Notes under the pieces: generated by a model
The model's input: the letters and a program-made list of their open reading frames with translations, nothing else
What the model was told of the DNA's origin: nothing
Databases searched by the model: none
Translations under genes and position numbers: made by a program
Assembly (NCBI RefSeq): GCF_029227915.1
Contig: NC_079875.1
Location: 30,943,501-31,007,500, forward strand
Source: Hydractinia symbiolongicarpus
Taxonomy: Eukaryota > Cnidaria > Hydrozoa > Anthoathecata > Hydractiniidae
Length of the DNA stretch: 64,000 nucleotides
Reading direction: 5' to 3'
Shown: in pieces, positions 55,475 to 64,000 of the stretch
Numbering within the stretch: the stretch's first letter is position 1
Layout of the letters: each line of letters starts with the position of its first letter

Positions 55475-57725
55475 TTTGCGACTTTTCGTATTGATACAGG
55501 ATAAGTGTCACTTAAGGTGAACAAAATCGTCTCCAGTTTCTATATATTTTAGCCGTGAAATTGATAAAACGAGACACTTCAAAGTGACTAGTGTCATGTA
55601 TTTGTGATATTTCGCATTGATAAAGGATAATTGTCATTTACTGTCGACAACCTCGTCTCAGGTTCTAACTACTTTAGCCGTAAATTTGATAAACGAGGTA
55701 GTTCAAAGCGACGAGTGTCATGTATTTACGATTTTTCGTATTGATACAGGATAACTTTACTTTAGGGTCAACAACCTTGTCTCAGGTTCTATATACTTTA
55801 TTCGTAAAATTGATAAACGACGCATTTAAAAGAGACAAGTATCATATATTTGTGATTTTTCGTATTGATACAAGATAATTGTCATTTAGTGTCGATAACC
55901 TTCTCTCGGGTTTTATATATTTTAGCCGTAAAATTGATAAAGGAGGCATTTAAAAGAGACAAGTATCATATATTTGTGATTTTTCGTATTGATACAAGAT
56001 AATTGTCATTTAGTGTCGATAACCTTCTCTCAGGTTTTATATATTTTAGCCGTAAAATTGATAAAGGAGGCATTTAAAAGTAAAAAGTATCATGTATTTG
56101 CGATTTTTCATGTTGATACAAGAAAATTGTCATTTGGGTACGACAACCTCGTCTCAGATTCTATATATTTTAGTCGTAAAATTGATAAACGAGGTATTTC
56201 AAAGTGACGACTGTTATATATTTGCGATTTTTCGTATTGATACAGGATATGTGCCATTTAGGGTCAACAACCTCGTCTCCAGTCTCTATATATTTTAGCC
56301 GTGAAATTAATGAAACGAGGCATTTGAAAGTGACGAGTTTCATGTATTTGCGATTTTAGTATTGATACAAGATAGTTGTACTTTAAGGTCAACAACATCT
56401 CAGGTTCTATATATTTCAGCCGTATAATTGATAAGCCAGGCATTTATAAGACACGAGTGTTATATATTGGCGATTTTTCGTATTGATACACGCTAATTGT
56501 ACCTTAGTGACAACAACTTCGTCTCGGGTTCTGTATATTATAGCCGTAAAATTGATAAACGAGGCATTTCAAAGAGACATGTGTCTCAGATATTTGCGAT
56601 ATTTTGTATTGATATAGGATAATTGTATTTTAGGGTCAACAACCTCGTTTCATGTTTTTATATATTAGCCGTAAATTTAATATACGAAGCATTTAAAGGA
56701 GACGAGTGTCTCATATATTTGCGATTTTTGGTACTGAAACAGGATAATTGTACTTTAGGGACAACAACCTCCTCTCAGGTTCTACATATTTTAGCCGTGG
56801 AATTGATAAACGAGGCATTTAGAGAGGACTGTTATGTCTCATATATTTCCGATTTTTCGTATTGATACAAGATAATTGTCATTTAGGGACGACAACCTCG
56901 TCTCAGGTTCTATATATTTTAGGCGTAAAATTGATAAACGAGGCATTTCAAAGTGACGAGTTTCATGTATTTGCGATTTTTCGTACTGAAACAGGATAAT
57001 TGTACTTTAGGGACAACAACCTCCTCTCAGGTTCTACATATTTTAGCCGTATAATTGATAAACGAGGCATTTAAAAGTGAAAAGTGTCATGTATTTGCGA
57101 TTTTTCATGTTGATACAAGAAAATTGTTATTTGGGTACGACAACCTCGTCTCAGATTCTATATATTTTAGGCGTAAAATTGATAAACGAGGCATTTCAAA
57201 ATGACGAGTGTCATGTATTTGCGATTTTTTGTTTTGATACACGCTAATTGTACCTTAGTGACGACAACCTCGTCTCAGGTTCTATATATTTTAGCCGTAA
57301 ATTTGATAAACAAGGTATTTCAAAGCGACGAGTGTCCTGTATTTGCGATATTTCGTATTGATACAAGATAATTTTACTTTAGGGTCAACAACGTCTCAGG
57401 TTCAATATCTTTCAGTCGTAAAATTGGTAAACGAGTATTTAAAATTAAAAATGTCTCATATATTTGCGATATTTCGTATTGATACAAGATAATTGTCATT
57501 TAGGGACGACAACCTCGTCTCAGGTTCTATATATTTTAACCGTGGAATTGATAAACGAGGCATTTAAAAGAGACGAGTGTCTCATATATTTTTGATTTTT
57601 CGTATTAATACAGGATAATTGTCATTTAGAGACGACAACCTCGTCCAAAGTTCTATATATTTTATCCGTGGAATTGATAAACGAGATAATGCAAAGTGAC
57701 TAGTGTCATATATTTGCGATATATA
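55475..57725 (+). repeat. Satellite array, block 4
   Basis: About 18 monomers, more diverged than blocks 2 and 3 (for example ggcgtaaaattgataaacg and catttagtgtcgataacctt variants). It ends with tttgcgatatatacatg at 57712-57728. Confidence 0.95.
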
Positions 57726-58137
57726 CATGTCAAGAAAACTTGTTTGGTGCTTTTTACGTTCTTGATTAAAGAAAAAGGTTTGACGATAAGTCCAGAAAGA
57801 GACAGTGGTGTTTCTTTAAACAAATTCTGTTTGAAATGTTTTTTCTAAGGGTTTATTCTAATACAAACCGCAATCCGTTCTTTTTGTCAAACTACTGAGG
57901 TGTCTTACTCACCTCTGTTGGTGAAGATGGCACATAAATTTTTTGTATTTGATAAATTATACCATTTTCTTCTTAAGAAGTCATATTTTGAAATTTGTGA
58001 ACGTATATTTATGAAATAAATAAGAAATCTATTCTACTATAACCTATAGTTCTAATAAAAAAGACGATATATGCTTTTCATAATTTACTTACGTAAATTA
58101 AAAAAGATATAATTGTCTGAAAATGTTCTTAATTTCT
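57726..58137. other. 3' flank of TRIM-ankyrin gene
   Basis: AT-rich noncoding sequence between the satellite and the stop codon of the minus-strand gene, probably holding its 3' untranslated region. Minus-strand AATAAA-like signals are possible but not distinctive. Confidence 0.35.
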
Positions 58138-58595
58138 CTAATGTTCTTTTAATAAATGTTTGATCGTGTTATTACGAGTAACATCATAAGCAGTTTCATT
58201 CCATCTGTTACGTATATTGACATCGATATGTGGTATAGACAACAACAACTTCACACAATCAGTGTGACCATAACGAGATGCAAGATGTAATGGTGTGTTA
58301 TTGTCAATGTTTACGTTGTTAATGTTTGTGATGTCATGATTAATTAAAACTTTCAAAACATCATGATGACCATAACATGCACTGTAGTGATATGCATTCC
58401 ATTTATCTTCATCCACAGCATACACATCGCTACCAGCATCAATCAAGCATTTCACTATTAATGGATTGTTGTGATATGCTGCTTCCATCAACAGTGTTGT
58501 TTCATGAACACTTCTCATTTTAACGATATTTGGATGATCGATAAGAATTGTTTGAAATGTCTTGACATCACCATTTTCAATGATTGTTTCAAGTT
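58138..58595 (-). CDS. TRIM-ankyrin gene, last exon (ankyrin repeats)
   Basis: The exon starts after acceptor tgtttag. With one base carried over from the previous exon it reads KLETIIENGDVKTFQTILID without a break. Four to five ankyrin units follow: ETTLLMEAAYHNNPLIVKCL, KWNAYHYSACYGHHDVLKVL, NTPLHLASRYGHTDCVKLLL and NETAYDVTRNNTIKHLL, then stop. The middle units keep the T-P-L-H or equivalent turn and the G-H helix cap. Ankyrin repeats bind partner proteins, and here they would be the substrate-binding end of a TRIM-type ubiquitin ligase. Phase arithmetic (1 + 458 = 153 codons) supports the join. Confidence 0.85.
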
Positions 58596-60282
58596 CTAAA
58601 CACAAGTTATGTGGTATTAATTAAAAACAAAAATGACAAGGGTGTAAACTTTAAATAAAAATTATTGCCATGGAACACTTTCTTTCTCCAATTTCTGACT
58701 GATGAAATAAATTTGCGCTAAATGAAATAGGGCCGAAGTTCGCAGCCGGCGCACTAAAAAATTTCAATAGAAATCTCTATTTCAAGTTTTAAGAACATTT
58801 ATATAGTCAATTGTCTAAAAATTAAAACTTTAAGAACATAATTGTTAATATGTTTATTTGGGTTATGTTATTTTTCGTAAATAATAAAAATTAAACTCAT
58901 CATTTTTTAAATCCATATAAACAAGTTGCGAGTGTAAAAATTTAAAGTGCGTATTTGATATTCTGTTTTATTATTAATGGAAATTCCCTGGAAACAAAGT
59001 TGGCGTGGGCGTTCGCAATTGACTTGGGTGACATCTTCGTTCAATGTTTCCATTTTTTGCACGCATTAGTTTGATTTACAGTCCTCTGAAAGAAGAAAAA
59101 CGCTGTTAGTTTTTATCCTCGATTTTGATTAGGTGCAACCTAACAGTGTACAAATTTCAAACTGCAAGTTTAACATTTCTAGTGCGAGTTACAAATTTTA
59201 AACTGCAAGTTTATCATATCTAGTGCGAGTTAAAAATTTTAAACTGCTAGTTTATCATATCTAGTGCGAGTTACAAATTTTAAACTGCTAGTTTATCATA
59301 TCTAGTGCGAGTTACAAATTTTAAAGTGCCAGTTTATCATATCTAGTGCGAGTTACAAATTAAGGATCAAAATGGAAGTAGGAAAACTGGCTTTGATTGG
59401 GTCAGCGAGTATGAATATTTAGCGGACTATGTAAAAAGAAGTGGAAAAAGAACATTTATTTTGCTACGAGTGATGAAAATTGGAGTAATAATACTACAGT
59501 AAACTACAAGAAATTGGATTGACAGTACTGTTAATCATCAAAAACTACATATAGGGACGAATAAATTAAGTCTAATTTTTGCGTAACGCAAGAGAACAAA
59601 CCCCAGTCTTTGTTGCCTAAAATCTCTTTTAACATATTGATTTTATCTTAAAATAATATAACTTTGGTGTGAAATGTTTTTTTCCAAAGCCGAGTGCTCA
59701 AAACAGAACGGTTACAAGAAAAAAATGTCAAACTTGATGAGTGTTTTGAATTGATAGTATTGGAGTAATACTTGTGCTCTCGTTATTAGCTACTAAGGCG
59801 ATCCGTTTTAGGTAGCAATACCACAATTTACTGCAGATTGAGAAAAATTGACCTATCTCCACCACATAAAGAACTTCATACCTTCGAAAGAGTAACTCTT
59901 CTTAACATGCTTGAAACTTTTTGGCTTTACATCACTAAATAAAAACACCGTTTAATTACATTGCTACTAATTCTTAACCTTTATCAATCTGTTACAAACA
60001 TTTAACAAACAGGCTGTAGAAATATTTTAATTGTATGCGACAAATATTGAAGCAGTTGTAATGATATATCAATCATTTAAAACAGTTCAATGACAACAAA
60101 TTCTGATTCTGATCCCTATGGTGATAACTAGTGAAGATGACAAGTAACACATAGCTCTCCGAGGATTTAAAATATACCTACTTCTGCTGTTGTTTTTCGT
60201 ACTCTATAAAATACAATAATTTTTTTTAAAAAATTCAGATAATTTATGTTAAAACTTTAATTAATAAAAATGAAAAACTCAC
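58596..60282 (-). other. Intron of TRIM-ankyrin gene
   Basis: A 1687-bp intron bounded by gtgagt (minus strand) and tgtttag. It holds a 41-bp minisatellite but no recognisable coding sequence. Confidence 0.75.
59144..59360. repeat. Minisatellite, 41-bp unit, about 5 copies
   Basis: Tandem copies of a unit containing tctagtgcgagttacaaatt, then ttaaactgc(a/t)agtttatcata. The first copy is the most divergent. Confidence 0.9.
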
Positions 60283-61202
60283 TTTTTAGACTTTCAACTA
60301 AATTCATTAAATCAGTTGTTAATTGGGAATGGTTTGGTTGTGTTTCATCTTCATAAATCAAGTGTCTATAAACAAAACATTCATTGGTATCTAAACCAAC
60401 AGTTGTGACGTCATCTATTGAAATTTTCATTTCGCCCAATGGATTTGAAAAAATATCTACTTTGTTTATTTGATGAAGATGTGAATTGAATGTTGGGATA
60501 GTTTTTGGAAACGAGGATAACCTGCGAAGTTGTCGTTCAATTTCCAACTTTTCAGTAACTAACTCAAAATGAGATTTTAAATTAAAAGCTTGAACGTAAT
60601 CTGTAAATTCTTGTACTTTCTTATTGTCGACAAAACAATCATTAGTCAATTTTGCTTTAAATTCTTCAGATTTCTCATCGAATATCCGCAATAGATCTTC
60701 TTCTTCTTTATTTAACATTTTGAGATATTCTTCTAGTCGTTTTAACTTTCTTTCTTTTAATTTTTGAACAAATACTTCCTTTTCTTTCTCTAAATTTGTT
60801 AGAGCGTCATGGTATTTCCTTGTTAACTTTTCCAACACCACTTTTGTTTCATCGAATGAAGTGATAAACGCTTGGAACCACTTTTTGGCTTCCAGTCCAA
60901 AATCATCTATCGTTTTTATTCTGTGATTCTTATGTTGTCTGTGTGTGCAATATACACATGTTAAGAAATTTTCACAATCAATACAGACAAATTTTGCAAG
61001 CGAGTCATGTTGCTTACACAATGGTTGGAGTTCTTGCAATTTTTGATTGAAAATGACATTGATATATGATTTGTTGGAACAAGAATGAAGATTTTGACAT
61101 TTTTCACAGATCTTTAAACTGCATGTTGCACAGGAATAGCTGATTATCTGCTTACATTCTTTACTTTGCTGACATAAAGATTTAACATTTTTACCAGGTG
61201 AA
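60283..61202 (-). CDS. TRIM-ankyrin gene, B-box and coiled-coil exon
   Basis: The exon follows acceptor atccatag and ends ...CTAAAAA with donor gtgagt, leaving one base for the next exon. The N-terminal part has CKQIISYSCATC, KICEKCQNLHSC (B-box 1-like), then LCKQHDSLAKFVCIDC, FLTCVYCTHRQHKNHRI (a full B-box 2: C-x2-H...C-x2-C...C-x2-C...H...H). A long Lys/Glu heptad-rich coiled coil follows (LEKEKEVFVQKLKERKLKRL and onward, to about residue 200), then a less ordered segment. This RING, B-box, coiled-coil order defines TRIM proteins, cytoplasmic E3 ubiquitin ligases often linked to innate immunity and signalling. Confidence 0.85.
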
Positions 61203-61644
61203 CTATGGATAAAGTAAAATTAATTATTTTATTGAAAACACTCTACATAACCAAATTGTATATCCTCACATTCCAGTATAGTGAGTTTCCTAACATATGC
61301 TATACACTTTTTATGACGACCATGAGTTGCTGTTTTTCTTACTTTGTTCTTATATTTTGAACACCTGTTATTTACGTTAAATTATAAATATTTGGTATAA
61401 AATTTCTGCTTTAAAATACCATTTTCCTATGTTTGTTATTTTTTTATGAAGTACTTTCAGCTTTGTAATTTTTTTTTCTTTGTTCACATCCAAATGAACT
61501 GAAATGTTAGGAACTAAAGAAATTTTCATAAAATTATGTCTGTGTTATTTCTATGCGCGTTTGTCTAAAATAAAAATTCCGACATTTACTGAGAAAAGTA
61601 CTAAATGAGCGTTTTTTAGTATTATGTGCGTACAATTAACTTAC

Positions 61645-61835
61645 ACTTTGTCCAAAATGCCAGTTAATGTGAACACCTTTACTAACGAGGATGTTGTTTG
61701 TTCGTGAGTTATTGTTGTCTTTTTAGTACATCTTACTGGACAAGGTAGTTCAGCACTTCCATCTTCCATAAACACTAAAATACCATCTAGACAATCTTGA
61801 CAATAAGTGTGTCCGCAGTTTAATTGAGCCTGAAT
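61645..61835 (-). CDS. TRIM-ankyrin gene, RING exon (second half)
   Basis: The exon lies between acceptor aagaacag and donor gtaagt. It reads AQLNCGHTYCQDCLDGILVF and ELPCPVRC, the last six metal ligands of a RING finger (C-x-H-x2-C-x2-C...C-P-x-x-C), then ends with two bases that complete Val in the next exon after a 442-bp intron. The first two RING cysteines must be in an upstream exon to the right, which I did not find in 61836-64000. RING domains recruit the ubiquitin-conjugating enzyme. Confidence 0.8.
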
Positions 61836-62200
61836 CTGTTCTTATTTTGTTTTTATTAATCGGAAAAATTTGAGAGCTCATCTCTTATGAAATTGTTCTT
61901 ATAAAGAAGTGTATATTTTTTCTCGAGATATATATGCCGTTTTTACTCACTAAAAACACACCCAGCTGGTGTAATGGCTATGACACTCATGTAAATTAGA
62001 GAACCGGGGCTAGGAAAAACAATTATGCATCTAACAACGGCCCGGTAATCCGTCGGTATACCATATGGAGAGAAAAGACTCGACTAAATTTAAGGTTTGG
62101 TGGCTTTCCCCAAAATAACATTTACCCTGGGGTTTTTCCCTGATAAGATTGAATTTGAAATATTTGGAACTCAATATTTCCTATACCCTTGGCTAATATG
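61836..62200. other. Possible SINE-like head, otherwise noncoding
   Basis: cagctggtgtaatggctat near 61970 resembles a tRNA A box and is followed by gagaaccggggc, but no proper B box is present. It is either an old SINE or chance. Confidence 0.2.
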
Positions 62201-62209
62201 ATACATATA

Positions 62210-62400
62210 TTACGGTGCCTTTGCCTACTTTTCCTTTGCCTTTACTGATGCCTACCCTACTATGCACTAGCCTGTGCCTCCCATGCTTTGCCTACACTTG
62301 CCTTGCTAATTCCTCATCCTGTTTCCTTGCCTGTCTTTGTTGTGCCTTTTCTTGCCGTGATCAATGCCTTTGCCTTGGCAACCTCTCCGCAATCCCTTCT
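62210..62400 (+). repeat. Pyrimidine-rich low-complexity tract
   Basis: Recurring tgcct and ctttgcct words with strong C/T bias on the plus strand. The open frames across it (68 and 67 codons) are a by-product of composition. Confidence 0.7.
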
Positions 62401-62714
62401 ATATTGATTTTGTACATTTAGGAGACTTTGTCGACGTCATCGAAATTCAAGTGCGGTTCTTTTCTCCATTGCTGTCCTGCATAAGTGGAGTTTTCCACGA
62501 GTCTAATCGACTAGTTATAAAACAATATTTATGTTACATGTATTTGTATAAGTATGCATTCTGGTAAAGTCACTACTAGATTTTCTTTACAAACTTTCCC
62601 ATTTAAATTTCGCTTCTTTACAACGCATGTCTGTTAATTCGAAAGTTAAGTGTGTGGGCAACTTTTGACAAAGGTGGAACAAAACTGTCCCTAAAAGTCG
62701 ATTCACTAGAAAGA

Positions 62715-62990
62715 TGAAAATATAATAAGTGGTTAGGTTATAACTCTCGTACTTTGTGCGCAAGACCATGGTTTGATTCCCCTTGGCGGCTATTCAATAT
62801 GGCCGAGTGAATGTTAGCCATGTCAGGGAAATTGGGGAGATGTCACAATGTGTGGGCCGTTGGATGTTGCAGCGAGTTGTCTGGTAGAGCGCAGATCCTA
62901 AAATGAGCATTAAATACTCTAGGACTCCCCATCTAAGCCGTTGCCCTCCTGAAAATAAGAGACAGGGTATATCCCTGGGCTAACCATGTA
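62715..62990 (+). mobile_element. tRNA-derived SINE, plus copy
   Basis: A-box-like agtggttaggttata near 62728, then ctctcgtactttgtgcg and B box GGTTTGATTCC (62770-62780). The body matches the inverse of 18824-19080 (gagtgaatgtt, ttggatgttgc, tctggtagagcgc, atgagcattaaatactctag and gacagggtatatccc). Confidence 0.7.
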
Positions 62991-63759
62991 AGCTATGCGC
63001 ATAAATCTACCACACATTAAATTCCTCTTAAAGTTTTATATACTATAGCTACTTATCCCATTTGGCAGATGGCATTCAATAGCAGTAAAAAACTGTTATG
63101 GTTGAAAAACATGCACCTTCCAAGATTGGGTGGAACTTGGTAAGGCATCCCTTGTTCTCATTTCCAACTCGTACAACATGCCTGTCAAGCGTTTTACACT
63201 TTCTCAGCTCGCCCAAGCTCTATTTGAAAAATTTCGGCGCAAAGCAACAGAGGTTACAGCAGAAGGCAATGATAACACAACTTAGTCCACCTTTATTCCC
63301 TTGTATTTTTGCTTTTTTTTACATAAAATTCATAAAAATCCTATAGAAGAAGAGTGAGCCTTGCCGATTTAATCCAGACTGCCTTTTATTGCCACATTAC
63401 GGGTTGTTTACTCGCCATTTTCAGTCGATGCTTATTAAATGTCTATCCACCTAAAAACAATCGAAAAAGCACATCTAATTGGCTAAATGTCGGAACTATA
63501 CTTTCGCCTGGTTCAACCAATCAGAGCCTAAACCTAGTTTCAATCATTAAAATAATTGTGTAATTCTTTTGGGTTGTTGTTAAATTCCTTAAAAAATCAT
63601 GTTCTACAGCACCTTTGGAGGCTGATGTCATGGAGAAGCTTTTAAGGCATACCAAGGTGATTTTTCTTATTTGTTATAAACATCTTCAACACGAGTCAAA
63701 CGTGGTTCAATTTCTTTTCTTTCTATGTTCCAAGATGTGTCCGCAATCAGAATGACACA
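62991..63759. other. No gene recognised
   Basis: Short frames only (63098-63346 and 63354-63563), without motifs. A short open piece at about 63613-63655 between ttctacag and gtgattt could be a small exon but cannot be supported. Confidence 0.35.
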
Positions 63760-63773
63760 TACCGTATTTCCTC

Positions 63774-63797
63774 TAAAGAACGCCGCGGCGTTCTTTA
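63774..63797. repeat. Perfect 24-bp palindrome, GC-rich centre
   Basis: A self-complementary sequence taaagaacgccg followed by its mirror complement. The half-unit gcggcgttcttta recurs in direct orientation at about 63817-63829 and, slightly changed, at 63834-63846 and 63851-63860. Preceded by taccgtatttcctc-like sequence. Confidence 0.85.
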
Positions 63798-64000
63798 CAA
63801 ACTGCAATTTTTAGGTGCGGCGTTCTTTAGAGGGCGGCGTTCTTTGGAGGGCGGCGTTTATTACAAAACCATGAGTGAGACAAAAAGCAGAAGTTGACGT
63901 TAAGTATTTTCTTTAAGATTAAATATAGATAACAAAAGAATTAAACTATGAAAAGTCTATTAAACAATGTCAATGTCAATGTCGCTATCTCCGTCCGAGT

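Noticed and set aside
61965-62020. tRNA gene candidate
   Set aside because: A-box-like start only. No B box and no cloverleaf can be drawn.
62215-62567. Two frames over the CT-rich tract
   Set aside because: Composition-driven; Cys/Leu/Pro-rich peptides with no family resemblance.
63600-63660. Possible mini-exon between ttctacag and gtgattt
   Set aside because: Only about 43 bp, no domain, no partner exon in the window.

Overview
The window looks like AT-rich eukaryotic DNA from an early-branching animal, most likely a cnidarian and plausibly a hydrozoan. The pointers are spliced gene fragments with GT/AG introns, Penelope-like elements, a Helitron, several non-LTR and LTR retroelements, a tRNA-derived SINE, and a transposon that pairs a DUF6589-type protein with a RecQ helicase. 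There is no sign of bacterial gene organisation. The organism assignment is an inference from family content; no species marker is visible.

Region 1-9 kb: remnants of non-LTR reverse transcriptases on the minus strand, two Penelope-like pseudogenes with GIY-YIG endonuclease ends, one exon of a SET-domain (KMT5A-like) gene, and two clean exons of a DBF4-type zinc-finger gene. Region 9-20 kb is gene-poor. It holds a Helitron-like element, a 1.7-kb decayed tandem repeat, a SINE and dispersed repeats. Region 20.9-35.6 kb is a transposon graveyard, almost all on the minus strand: a LINE with ORF1 and ORF2, a zinc-binding ORF, a Gag-like protein followed by CCCH fingers, a Gypsy remnant, a second LINE and a ubiquitin-protease remnant.

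Region 36.8-57.7 kb is the most striking part. It is one satellite array with a monomer of about 122 bp, split by three insertions whose borders can be read to the base. They are (1) a 6.1-kb DNA transposon with about 80-bp terminal inverted repeats and a 9-bp target duplication, carrying convergent DUF6589-type and RecQ-helicase genes; (2) a 2.6-kb DNA transposon with 19-bp terminal inverted repeats, a decayed RNase H-fold transposase with a PHD finger, and ten copies of an 18-bp motif near its ends; (3) a 4.4-kb Ty3/Gypsy element with short LTRs and a 4-bp target duplication. Removing each insertion restores a normal satellite monomer.

Region 58-62 kb contains the 3' part of the best-supported host gene, on the minus strand. 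Three exons join in frame to encode RING (second half), B-boxes, coiled coil and ankyrin repeats: a TRIM-ankyrin fusion. The rest of the window (62-64 kb) holds a second SINE copy, low-complexity DNA and a perfect 24-bp palindrome. Apart from the TRIM-ankyrin gene, the DBF4 exons and possibly the SET exon, nearly everything is mobile or repetitive DNA, mostly broken.
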